Origin: an uncultured Bacilli bacterium
Lineage (GTDB): Bacteria > Bacillota_I > Bacilli_A > RF39 > UBA660
DNA: 14,856 nt
Direction of reading: 5' to 3'
Assembly: GCA_947624125.1 (NCBI GenBank)
Contig: CANQIY010000021.1
Coordinates: forward strand, 1 to 14,856
Shown: positions 6,563 to 12,597 of the stretch, piece by piece
How the letters are laid out: every line of letters starts with the position of its first letter
How positions within the stretch are numbered: position 1 is the stretch's first letter
Position numbers and translations under genes: made by a program
Notes under the pieces: generated by a model
Database searches by the model: none
What the model was told of the DNA's origin: nothing
The model's input: the letters and a program-made list of their open reading frames with translations, nothing else

Positions 6563-7012
6563 ATGCCAAGTGATGATATAACAATAGTTAGTACTAATTT
6601 AAATCAAAATATTTTAAATAATTATCAAGATTATACTGTAATTGATAGTAATTTTACGATGAAAGAAATTTTGCAAGCTAAAAAGCTTATCTTTTATAAT
6701 ATTTTAAGTAATTTAGAAGAAGAAAAGGTAAAAGAAATTTTTCAAGAATTAAACTCTGCGCATATACCTTTTATAAATGTTACTAATAATATAGAAGAGG
6801 TCATGCTCACAAGTTATTTAATCATCTATGATAATGAAAAAGTATTAATTGAAGGGCCAACTATTTTAGTTTTAGAACAAGAGAAATTATTAAAAAGAAT
6901 TGGTTTAACCCTTCCTTTTTATGTTCATTTATCGCTTCTTTTAAAAGATTATGGCTTAGTAGATAAAATTTATTTAAATAAGAAAGAGTTGAAAGATGCT
7001 TTATGGAAATAA
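6563..7012 (+). CDS. Degenerate EcfA1-like protein: C-terminal part of an ECF-transporter ATPase without nucleotide-binding motifs
   Basis: 149 residues. The start at 6563 is chosen because GGTGA (6554-6558) precedes it; the ATG at 6548 has no ribosome site. Aligned by eye with EcfA/CbiO ATPases, residues 41-54 (KLIFYNILSNLEEE) sit where Walker B LILDEPTSGLDP belongs. Residues 71-80 (INVTNNIEEV) match the H-loop region ITHNMEEV, with N75 in place of the catalytic His. Residues 83-149 follow the EcfA1 tail: LIIYDNEKVLIEG, then LLKRIGLTLPF, ending DALWK (B. subtilis EcfA1 ends near DWLW). Walker A, Q-loop and signature are absent. The position upstream of truA is the classic ecfA1-ecfA2-ecfT site. 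It overlaps the next gene by 10 bases. The frame is uninterrupted, so it may be kept for a non-ATPase role. Homology is my inference. Confidence 0.65.
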   Translation: MPSDDITIVSTNLNQNILNNYQDYTVIDSNFTMKEILQAKKLIFYNILSNLEEEKVKEIFQELNSAHIPFINVTNNIEEVMLTSYLIIYDNEKVLIEGPTILVLEQEKLLKRIGLTLPFYVHLSLLLKDYGLVDKIYLNKKELKDALWK

Positions 7013-7563
7013 AAGAGTTAGTACAAGAAAAGGGAATTATTGGGGTTATTAGTAATTATCAAAATACCTTAAAAAAAATTGGACGAGTAAGTGATTTATT
7101 AATTCATAATATGGATAATGCTTTAAAAATGGTTGGTTTAGATAGTTCTTATAAAGATAAACTTATAAGTGATTTAACACTAAGTGAATATTTTAAAGTC
7201 GATTTGATGACTAAATTAAGAGAAGATGTTATTATTGTTGGTAATTTAAGTTTATCTCTTAATTATAAAGAACAAGAATATATGAAGAAATTATTATTAA
7301 AATTATATAATGAATATCATAAAAAGATAGTTGTTATTGATAATGATGTTAAAGTATTTTTTGGTCTTGTTAAATGTGTTATAGTTTTAAAAAATAAAGA
7401 AATTATTTTCGAAACAGATGATTTTTTTCAAGATGAACTTTATAAATATACCAAATGTCCAGAGATAATCAAATTTATTAAGTATGTTAATCAAAATCAA
7501 AAAAGATTACAAGAAACAACAGATATTTATGAACTTATAAAAGATATATATCGGAGTGTTTAA
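7003..7563 (+). CDS. Degenerate EcfA2-like protein: ABC ATPase relic with signature and Walker B lost
   Basis: 186 residues. By eye, residues 38-186 run alongside EcfA2 from the helix before the signature. ALKMVGLDSSYKDK (40-53) matches EALELVGLDESYLDR. DLTLSEYFKVDLMTKL (57-72) lies where ELSGGQKQRVALAGVL should be, with LSGGQ replaced by LTLSE. VIIVGNLSLSLN (76-87) replaces VLILDEPTAGLD, and DND (113-115) replaces the SHD/THN H-loop. CVIVLKNKEIIFE (125-137) matches the following strand. The Walker A half is missing. No ATP could be bound in the usual way. It overlaps the upstream relic by 10 bases and truA by one (TAATG), and it keeps an open frame, so translation looks selected. ecfT, normally between this gene and truA, is absent. 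Another origin is possible but the order of matches is consistent. Confidence 0.62.
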   Translation: MEIKELVQEKGIIGVISNYQNTLKKIGRVSDLLIHNMDNALKMVGLDSSYKDKLISDLTLSEYFKVDLMTKLREDVIIVGNLSLSLNYKEQEYMKKLLLKLYNEYHKKIVVIDNDVKVFFGLVKCVIVLKNKEIIFETDDFFQDELYKYTKCPEIIKFIKYVNQNQKRLQETTDIYELIKDIYRSV

Positions 7564-8270
7564 TGAGAATATTAATGACTATTAGCTATGATGGTAGTAA
7601 ATTTCATGGCTTTCAAAGGCAAAAAAATGCCAGAAATGTGCAAAGTGAAATAGAACTTGCTTTAACAAACATTTTAGATGAAGACATAAATATAAAAGGG
7701 GCAGGTAGAACCGATGCTTTTGTCCATGCCTATAATCAAGTTATTCATTTTGATACAAAAAAAGATATTAAACATTTAAAGAAAAAATTAAATCAAAGTT
7801 TAAAAGATATCAAAGTAAAAAAAATAAAAAAGGTAAGTAACGATTTTCATGCAAGACATAGTGTAAAAAATAAAATATATCTTTATAAAATAGATTTAAG
7901 TGGAAAGAAAGATGAACGTTATTTTTTAAGATATACCAAAAATTTAGATATTAAAGAAATGAAAAGGGCCGCAAAAGTATTTTTAGGAACACATGATTTT
8001 CATAATTTTGTAGGTGGGAAAAGAAATAATTATACGACAACAATTGAAAAAATAAGTATATATAAAAAAGGAAGTATTTTATATTTAAAATTTAAGGGAT
8101 TAGCATTTTATCGTTATATGGTTAGAAATTTAGTCGGAGCTTTATTAGAAGTTGGTAAGGAAAAAATAGACAAAGAAGTTTTAGAAGAAATGCTTACTTA
8201 TCCAAAGAGAGAAAAAAGATTACCAACTAGTAAAGCAAATGGCCTTTATTTATTAAAAATTAATTATTAA
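7563..8270 (+). CDS. truA: tRNA pseudouridine(38-40) synthase TruA
   Basis: 235 residues, near the usual 240-260. It converts uridines 38, 39 and 40 of the tRNA anticodon arm to pseudouridine. The start MRILMTISYDGSKFHGFQRQ is typical. The catalytic Asp is D51 in GRTDAFVHA; the usual motif is GRTDAGVHA, so Phe replaces a conserved Gly next to the active site. Later motifs are HARHSVKNKIYLY, THDFHNFVG and FYRYMVRNLVGALLEVG. GGAG (7553-7556) lies 6 bases before the ATG, inside the upstream gene, and the two genes share one base. Another Met lies four codons in. No terminator is seen before the rplM promoter. Confidence 0.94.
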   Translation: MRILMTISYDGSKFHGFQRQKNARNVQSEIELALTNILDEDINIKGAGRTDAFVHAYNQVIHFDTKKDIKHLKKKLNQSLKDIKVKKIKKVSNDFHARHSVKNKIYLYKIDLSGKKDERYFLRYTKNLDIKEMKRAAKVFLGTHDFHNFVGGKRNNYTTTIEKISIYKKGSILYLKFKGLAFYRYMVRNLVGALLEVGKEKIDKEVLEEMLTYPKREKRLPTSKANGLYLLKINY

Positions 8271-8313
8271 TAAATAATATAGTTAGTTTAGGACGTTTGA
8301 ATGACGATTTTAA

Positions 8314-8342
8314 TTGACAAATGGGATATTTTTACATATAAT
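8314..8342 (+). promoter_or_regulatory. Consensus promoter of rplM-rpsI
   Basis: TTGACA (8314-8319), 17-base spacer, TATAAT (8337-8342): an exact SigA consensus, as expected for ribosomal protein genes. The expected start is about 8349. Confidence 0.85.
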
Positions 8343-8348
8343 TTTAAA

Positions 8349-8402
8349 TGGTACATTTTATTTATGGCGTTTATTAAGCCCTGGGAAAGTTTAATAGACA
8401 AA
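8349..8402 (+). ncRNA. L13-type ribosomal protein leader
   Basis: The transcript leader between promoter and rplM holds a 9-bp stem: GTTTATTAA (8369-8377) with TTAATAGAC (8391-8399), one U-G pair. It encloses a GC-rich 13-base loop (GCCCTGGGAAAGT) that could pair with the upstream TGGC (8365-8368). A conserved autoregulatory leader is known ahead of rplM-rpsI in low-GC Gram-positives; position and structure fit. I did not compare it with a covariance model. Confidence 0.6.
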
Positions 8403-8421
8403 ATAATGAAAGGAATATAAT

Positions 8422-8853
8422 ATGAAAACATTTATGCAAACAAAAGAAAACATTGAAAGAAATTGGTATGTTATTGATGCTGCTTCTAAACCTTTAGGTC
8501 GAGTAGCAACAAAAGCTGCACATATTTTAAGAGGAAAACATAAGCCTACTTATACACCTTATGTTGACTGTGGTGATTATGTTATTATTATCAATGCTAA
8601 TAAAGTAGCCTTAACTGGTAAAAAATTAGAAGCTAAAAAATACTATAATCATTCCGGTTATCCAGGTGGACTTAGAGAAAGAACTGCTAAGGAAATGATT
8701 GAAAATTATCCAGAAGAAATGCTTGAAAGAGCAATTAAAGGAATGCTTCCTCATAATAGTTTAGGAAGAAGTATGGGTAAAAAGTTATTTGTTTATGCTG
8801 ATGGTGAACATAAACATGAAGCTCAAAAACCTACATTAGTAGAAATTGATTAG
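8422..8853 (+). CDS. rplM: 50S ribosomal protein L13 (uL13)
   Basis: 143 residues, full length. It is an early-assembling large-subunit protein that binds 23S rRNA. Recognisable parts are MKTFMQTKENIERNWYVID at the start, PLGRVATKAAHILRGKHKPT, YVDCGDYVIIINA, YYNHSGYPGG and AIKGMLPHNSLGR. The ribosome site AAAGGAA (8408-8414) lies 7 bases before the ATG. The stop TAG overlaps the AGGAGG of rpsI, so the two genes are coupled. It is the first gene of the L13-S9 operon and probably controlled through the leader upstream. Confidence 0.98.
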   Translation: MKTFMQTKENIERNWYVIDAASKPLGRVATKAAHILRGKHKPTYTPYVDCGDYVIIINANKVALTGKKLEAKKYYNHSGYPGGLRERTAKEMIENYPEEMLERAIKGMLPHNSLGRSMGKKLFVYADGEHKHEAQKPTLVEID

Positions 8854-8861
8854 GAGGATTT

Positions 8862-9281
8862 ATGGCAAATAAACAAGTATGGACTGCAACTGGTCGAAGA
8901 AAAAAATCAGTAGCACAAGTTAAATTAGTTGGAGGAACAGGTAACATTACAGTTAATGGTGTTGATGTTAATGATTATTTTCCATTTGCAACATTAGTAA
9001 TGGATTTAAAACAACCTTTAGAAGCAACTAATAATGAAAATAGATTTGATATTGAATTAAGAGTTAGCGGTGGTGGTTTTAGTGGTCAAGCTGGGGCTAG
9101 TAGATTAGCTATTGCTAGAGCTTTATTAAAATTTGATGCTAATACTGACCAAACAAGAGAAGATAGTTATAGACATATTCTTAAAGACAGTGGCTTTATA
9201 ACAAGAGATGCACGTATTAAAGAACGTAAAAAATATGGTCTTAAAAAAGCTCGTCGTGCGCCACAATTTAGTAAACGTTAA
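8862..9281 (+). CDS. rpsI: 30S ribosomal protein S9 (uS9)
   Basis: 139 residues, slightly longer than the common 130. S9 binds the 3' major domain of 16S rRNA, and its C-terminal tail reaches the P-site tRNA. Visible: ATGRRKKSVAQVKLVGGTG near the start, GGGFSGQAGASRLAIARAL in the middle, and the conserved basic end KKYGLKKARRAPQFSKR with the terminal Lys-Arg. AGGAGG (8852-8857) is 4 bases before the ATG and overlaps the rplM stop. It is followed directly by a terminator whose sequence recurs beyond the toxin-antitoxin genes. Confidence 0.98.
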   Translation: MANKQVWTATGRRKKSVAQVKLVGGTGNITVNGVDVNDYFPFATLVMDLKQPLEATNNENRFDIELRVSGGGFSGQAGASRLAIARALLKFDANTDQTREDSYRHILKDSGFITRDARIKERKKYGLKKARRAPQFSKR

Positions 9282-9291
9282 AATCAATGTT

Positions 9292-9329
9292 TCTTTTATA
9301 CCTATAAACGTAATGTTTATGGGTTTTTT
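9292..9329 (+). repeat. 38-bp direct repeat, left copy (contains the rpsI terminator)
   Basis: These 38 bases are identical to 10116-10153; the match breaks on both sides. The two copies bracket the RelB-YafQ genes, 824 bases apart. Confidence 0.95.
9300..9329 (+). terminator. Intrinsic terminator of rplM-rpsI
   Basis: CCTATAAAC (9301-9309) pairs with GTTTATGGG (9315-9323), with one T-G wobble, around GTAAT. Six T residues follow (9324-9329). Confidence 0.85.
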
Positions 9330-9431
9330 GTTTATAGATGAACTAATTACAGATATCAGCGTTTTATATATAATATATTATAAAAAAAATATAAATATAA
9401 TGTATCAAAGTTAAAAATAAGAATATAATAT

Positions 9432-9475
9432 AGATATAGTGTAGTAATTAAGTAGATATTGTGTAGTAAATAACT
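9432..9475 (+). repeat. Two tandem 22-bp imperfect repeats upstream of the toxin-antitoxin promoter
   Basis: Units 9432-9453 and 9454-9475 match at 19 of 22 positions and share the core TGTAGTAA. The spacing of 22 bases is about two helical turns, and the second unit touches the -35 box. It is a candidate operator for the RelB-type antitoxin. The rest of 9330-9431 is AT-rich with nothing recognised. Confidence 0.6.
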
Positions 9476-9503
9476 TGACGTTATTAAAACTATATGCTAT
9501 TAT
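9475..9503 (+). promoter_or_regulatory. Promoter of the RelB-YafQ operon
   Basis: TTGACG (9475-9480), 17-base spacer, TATTAT (9498-9503) with an extended -10 TGC (9495-9497). The expected start is about 9510. Confidence 0.72.
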
Positions 9504-9530
9504 TATAAGTAGAAAGAGAGATGATTATTT

Positions 9531-9818
9531 ATGGCTAGTATGACAAGTGCTATTAACATTAATGTAGATAAAAAAATAAAAGATGAAGCAACAGCTATTT
9601 TAAAAGGATTAGGCTTAAATATGAGTACATTTATTAATATGGCTTTAACACAAGTAGTTAAAAGAGATGGTATACCTTTTGAAGTGGTAAACCCAAAACC
9701 TAGTAAAAAATTGCTAGAAGCATTAAAAGAAGTAGATGAAATGGTTAATAATCCTGAAAAATATCCTAGATATAAAAATTGGAATGACTTGAAAGAAAGT
9801 TTATTGTCAGATGATTAG
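9531..9818 (+). CDS. RelB/DinJ family antitoxin
   Basis: 95 residues. The N-terminal half is the ribbon-helix-helix DNA-binding domain typical of DinJ/RelB: strand INVDKKIKDEA, helix TAILKGLGLNMSTFINMAL, then KRDGIPFEVV. The C-terminal half is charged and would wrap the toxin. As antitoxin it should neutralise the YafQ-type toxin encoded next, and with it repress the operon. Start 9531 is preceded by GAGAGAT (9516-9522); the in-frame ATG at 9540 is a less likely alternative. It overlaps the toxin gene by 8 bases (9811-9818), the usual coupling, and ends in TAG. It is closely related to the orphan antitoxin at 10276. Confidence 0.92.
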   Translation: MASMTSAININVDKKIKDEATAILKGLGLNMSTFINMALTQVVKRDGIPFEVVNPKPSKKLLEALKEVDEMVNNPEKYPRYKNWNDLKESLLSDD

Positions 9819-10101
9819 TTATAAGTATGAAGTAGTTTATTCTGCAAAATTTAAAAAAGGTTTAAAAAAACTTCTAAAACAAGGGAAAAATATTGATGAA
9901 TTAAAAGATATTATCAATAAACTGGCATTTAAAGAAGAATTAGCTCCAAAATATAGAAACCACAAACTAATAGATTATAAGAACTACAAAAATTGTTACG
10001 AGTGTCATATAAGACCTGACTGGTTATTAATTTATCAATACAACGATAACGAGTTATTGCTTTTATTAATGAATACAGGAAGTCATAGTGAGATATTTTA
10101 A
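9811..10101 (+). CDS. YafQ family mRNA interferase toxin (RelE/ParE superfamily)
   Basis: 96 residues. YafQ is a ribosome-dependent endoribonuclease that cuts mRNA in the A site and arrests growth when freed from DinJ. The start VVYSAKFKKGLKKLLKQGKN is the RelE-fold strand and helix. The residues important in E. coli YafQ all have counterparts: H51 (RNHKL), H66, D70 and W71 (CHIRPDW), and H92 and F96 in the terminal GSHSEIF. The toxin therefore looks intact. One change is that the usual Arg before TGSHS is Asn (LLMNTGSHS). Translation is coupled to the antitoxin, and the operon ends at the terminator copy at 10124-10154. Confidence 0.93.
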   Translation: MISYKYEVVYSAKFKKGLKKLLKQGKNIDELKDIINKLAFKEELAPKYRNHKLIDYKNYKNCYECHIRPDWLLIYQYNDNELLLLLMNTGSHSEIF

Positions 10102-10115
10102 TCAAATACTTAGTA

Positions 10116-10153
10116 TCTTTTATACCTATAAACGTAATGTTTATGGGTTTTTT
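10116..10153 (+). repeat. 38-bp direct repeat, right copy
   Basis: Identical to 9292-9329. It starts 15 bases after the toxin stop codon. Confidence 0.95.
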
Positions 10154-10154
10154 T
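10124..10154 (+). terminator. Intrinsic terminator of the toxin-antitoxin operon (copy of the rpsI terminator)
   Basis: It is the same 9-bp stem as after rpsI (10125-10133 with 10139-10147), followed by seven T residues (10148-10154). Confidence 0.85.
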
Positions 10155-10182
10155 ATATTATATTTGTTATTGCATATAATAA

Positions 10183-10201
10183 ATATATCTAATAGATATA
10201 T
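10183..10201. repeat. Inverted repeat with 8-bp arms upstream of the orphan relB
   Basis: ATATATCT (10183-10190) and AGATATAT (10194-10201) form perfect arms around AAT. It could be an operator, but the arms are almost all A/T in very AT-rich DNA. Confidence 0.3.
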
Positions 10202-10218
10202 ATAAGATAAATAATATA

Positions 10219-10247
10219 TTGATATTAGCTAAAAAATATGATATTTT
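10219..10247 (+). promoter_or_regulatory. Promoter candidate of the orphan relB
   Basis: TTGATA (10219-10224), 17-base spacer, TATTTT (10242-10247) with an extended -10 TGA (10239-10241). Confidence 0.45.
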
Positions 10248-10275
10248 TAATAAATAAAAAGTGAGGTGTTATATA

Positions 10276-10569
10276 TTGAAAACATTAACAAATGGTATTG
10301 TGAGTGTTCATGTTGACCCAAAAGACAAAGAAGAAGCAACAGCCATATTAAAGGATTTAGGATTAAACATGACAACATTAATTAATATGACCTTAAAACA
10401 AGTTATCAAAAGAAAAGCTGTTCCTTTTGAAATTGCTAATCCTGTAAATAAGGATGAATTGGAAAATGCCTTAAAAGAAAGTATAATTATTGAAAAAGAT
10501 TATAAAGAAGGTAAGAGAAAAGGATATGACAATGCAAGTGCCATGTTGGAGTCTATAGTAGATGACTAA
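10276..10569 (+). CDS. Orphan RelB/DinJ family antitoxin, TTG start
   Basis: 97 residues from the TTG at 10276, chosen because GAGGTG (10263-10268) is 7 bases upstream; the GTG at 10261 would overlap its own ribosome site. The ribbon-helix-helix part closely matches the first antitoxin: EEATAILKDLGLNMTTLINM against DEATAILKGLGLNMSTFINM, and KRKAVPFEI against KRDGIPFEV. The C-terminal toxin-binding part is different. No RelE/YafQ-like gene follows; the next gene encodes a membrane protein. It may be a solitary antitoxin left after toxin loss, a regulator, or a cross-neutralising paralogue. I cannot tell which. Confidence 0.85.
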   Translation: MKTLTNGIVSVHVDPKDKEEATAILKDLGLNMTTLINMTLKQVIKRKAVPFEIANPVNKDELENALKESIIIEKDYKEGKRKGYDNASAMLESIVDD

Positions 10570-10586
10570 TTATAATTTAAATATTA

Positions 10587-10595
10587 TGTTATAAT
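10587..10595 (+). promoter_or_regulatory. Extended -10 promoter candidate for the membrane protein-glycosylase pair
   Basis: TGTTATAAT (10587-10595) is a perfect TGnTATAAT, without a clear -35. It lies between the orphan relB and the next gene. Confidence 0.4.
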
Positions 10596-10624
10596 TAAAG
10601 TAGAAAAGAAAAAGATGAGGAAGA

Positions 10625-11098
10625 ATGGAAAAAGTAATAAAATTGGATATTGCAAAGGAAGAAGATTTAGTAGAAAAATATGATAATGATAAATTAAATT
10701 ATGAATTATTGAATTATTTGTTGAAACAAGCTCAGTTTATTCCAGCAAAAGCTTCAGTAAAAATTGAAATTGATGTTCATTTTAAGACTAAATTAGATAT
10801 TGTTAATCTCTTAGAAACAGAGATAAATGATGAATTTTTAAATACATATAAAGAACATTATAAAAATAATTTAATTCAACTATTTTTATTTCTTTTAGGA
10901 ATAACTTTTTTAGTAATTTCAATTCGAATAAAAGACTCTTTATGGAGTGAGCTCTTTTTAATTGGCGGTTGGGTTCCTTTATGGGAAATGATAGAATTAG
11001 AATTATTTAATGATTTTCGGGGCAAAAAGAAAAAAACAATTTTAAATAAACTAGTTAAGGCCCAAATTGTAATAGTAAATAATTATGAAAAGAACTAA
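10625..11098 (+). CDS. Uncharacterised protein with two transmembrane helices
   Basis: 157 residues, not recognised. Residues 1-80 are soluble and acidic-to-mixed. Two hydrophobic segments follow (about 82-99 and 106-124) with a short RIKDSLWSE linker, the second containing GGWVPLWEMIEL. The C-terminal tail is very basic (RGKKKKTILNKLVKAQ), which suggests that both ends are cytoplasmic. The ribosome site GAGG (10617-10620) is 4 bases before the ATG. It overlaps the DNA glycosylase gene by 14 bases, so the two are likely translated together. Although it follows an antitoxin gene, it has no RelE-like features, and a separate promoter seems to serve it. I do not assign a function. Confidence 0.8.
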   Translation: MEKVIKLDIAKEEDLVEKYDNDKLNYELLNYLLKQAQFIPAKASVKIEIDVHFKTKLDIVNLLETEINDEFLNTYKEHYKNNLIQLFLFLLGITFLVISIRIKDSLWSELFLIGGWVPLWEMIELELFNDFRGKKKKTILNKLVKAQIVIVNNYEKN

Positions 11099-11579
11099 AC
11101 ATACTTTAGAGCCTTTCTATAATAAAGATAGCGAAATACTTATTTTAGGAACTATGCCTTCCGTTAAATCAAGAGAATTAGGCTTTTATTATATGCATCC
11201 GCAAAATCGTTTTTGGCAAGTTTTACAAATTGTTTTTAATGATAAAATAAAGGATAATACTATAGAAAGTAAAAAAGAATTTTTAATTAAACATAAAATA
11301 GCGTTATGGGATGTTATTAAAAGTTGTGAAATAACAAGTTCAAGTGATGCTTCGATTAAAAAAGTAATTCCTAATAATATAAAAAAATTATTAAAAAAGA
11401 CAAAAATAAAGAAAATTTATACAACAGGTAAGAAAGCATATGACTTATATAATAAATATATTTTTTCTAAAACTAATGTGAACGCTACTAGTTTATATTC
11501 AACTTCTCCAGCTAATTGTGCGATTAAATTAGAAAAACTTGTGGAAAACTATCAAGTTATTAACAATAAAAATTTCTAA
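11085..11579 (+). CDS. DNA-deoxyinosine (hypoxanthine-DNA) glycosylase, uracil-DNA glycosylase superfamily
   Basis: 164 residues, the usual size. Enzymes of this family excise hypoxanthine formed by adenine deamination and so begin base-excision repair. The N-terminal active-site region is clear: ILILGTMPSVKSRELGFYY, followed by MHPQNRFWQVL, whose Asn is the residue considered catalytic in the family. Later, IALWDVIKSCEITSSSDASI and the STSPAN motif near the C-terminus fit the superfamily. The ATG at 11085 overlaps the upstream gene by 14 bases and has no clear ribosome site, so it probably depends on coupling. A strong terminator follows. Confidence 0.88.
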   Translation: MKRTKHTLEPFYNKDSEILILGTMPSVKSRELGFYYMHPQNRFWQVLQIVFNDKIKDNTIESKKEFLIKHKIALWDVIKSCEITSSSDASIKKVIPNNIKKLLKKTKIKKIYTTGKKAYDLYNKYIFSKTNVNATSLYSTSPANCAIKLEKLVENYQVINNKNF

Positions 11580-11605
11580 AGTATTTACAATTATTTTGAC
11601 TTTTG

Positions 11606-11642
11606 TTATACTTGTCTTAAATAAGATAAGTATAATTTTTTT
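11606..11642 (+). terminator. Strong intrinsic terminator after the glycosylase gene
   Basis: A 13-bp stem: TTATACTTGTCTT (11606-11618) with AAGATAAGTATAA (11623-11635), one G-T pair, loop AAAT. Seven T residues follow (11636-11642), then more T-rich DNA. No clear promoter for the ABC operon was found between here and 11685. Confidence 0.85.
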
Positions 11643-11684
11643 ATTTTATTTTTAGTAATATATTTATTTTATAAGGAGGTCATT

Positions 11685-12584
11685 ATGCGTAACTTTTTAA
11701 AAAATTATATATTATTATTTTTAGGCTTTTTCCTTCTTTTATATTTTTTATTAGCAAATACTAATGTTTATTTAAGAAGTTTAAGTAATAGTGAGCAAAA
11801 GGTCTTGGAAATGGCAATAAAATGTTTAGAAGATAGGGAATATAGAAGTGAGTTAGGAGAAATTTGCGAAGATGCAATTGCGGCAAAAGATAAAAATCCT
11901 GAGTTTTATTCTGTATTTACTAATACAGCAATATTTGGTCTTCAAAATAAAACCCTTTTAATTATTTTAGTAACTATTATTCCTTCTATTTGGATAATGA
12001 CTAGGTATTTAAAAAACAATGTCATTTGTAACGAAGTAACGCGGGCTAATTTTAAAAAAATAAAGAAACGGTTATTTACAAAGGCCTATCTTTCAACTTT
12101 AATATTGCCTCTTATCATGGGAATAAGCTTTGTGATTTGTTATTTATATACTGGTAATTTTGCTTATGAACGTTCACTTGGTAATTCAGTAATTTGGCAA
12201 GAAAGCACCATGGCAAATGGTTATCTTTTTATCTTCCTTTATTTACTAAATATCCTAATTCATACAACATTATATGTAAATATTGGTATGTCAACGGTTA
12301 GAAAATATTACAATTTTTTCGTTGCATTAATTGTTACTTTTTTGAAAATAGTTGCAATAGAGGTCTTTCTAGAAATTTGTTTAGGTGGTATTTTATTTAA
12401 ATCACTTTTAAAATCTGATATGGGAATTATATTCAATATAGTAAATACGTTAGCTTTTGAGGATGCATATGGCATATTACCTATGATGAGTGTTCCTTTA
12501 GCCATTATGTTAATTACTTCCTTTATTGTTTACCAAAAATATAAAGCTAAAGAACAATTGATAATAGATTGTAATAATAATTGA
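11685..12584 (+). CDS. ABC-2-like membrane protein, six helices, first gene of the ABC operon
   Basis: 299 residues, not recognised beyond being an ABC-associated integral membrane protein. Hydrophobic segments lie near residues 8-25, 90-108, 134-157, 179-200, 212-239 and 263-284. A soluble loop rich in Glu and Cys (about 31-85, CLEDREYRSELGEICEDAI) lies between the first two and is probably outside. AAGGAGGT (11673-11680) just before the ATG is the strongest ribosome site in this half of the window. It ends in TGA, 13 bases before the ATPase start. The order permease, ATPase, permease, permease suggests an export or self-immunity transporter; the substrate is unknown. Confidence 0.8.
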   Translation: MRNFLKNYILLFLGFFLLLYFLLANTNVYLRSLSNSEQKVLEMAIKCLEDREYRSELGEICEDAIAAKDKNPEFYSVFTNTAIFGLQNKTLLIILVTIIPSIWIMTRYLKNNVICNEVTRANFKKIKKRLFTKAYLSTLILPLIMGISFVICYLYTGNFAYERSLGNSVIWQESTMANGYLFIFLYLLNILIHTTLYVNIGMSTVRKYYNFFVALIVTFLKIVAIEVFLEICLGGILFKSLLKSDMGIIFNIVNTLAFEDAYGILPMMSVPLAIMLITSFIVYQKYKAKEQLIIDCNNN

Positions 12585-12597
12585 GAGGATGATAAAG

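Noticed and set aside
9208..9414. 68-codon frame from the end of rpsI into the spacer
   Set aside because: It crosses the rpsI terminator and has AT-rich random composition.
9432..9475. Start of a CRISPR array
   Set aside because: There are only two directly adjacent imperfect units, with no spacers and no cas genes.
12308..12505. Minus-strand frame of 65 codons inside the first ABC permease
   Set aside because: It is antisense to a well-supported gene and has no features of its own.
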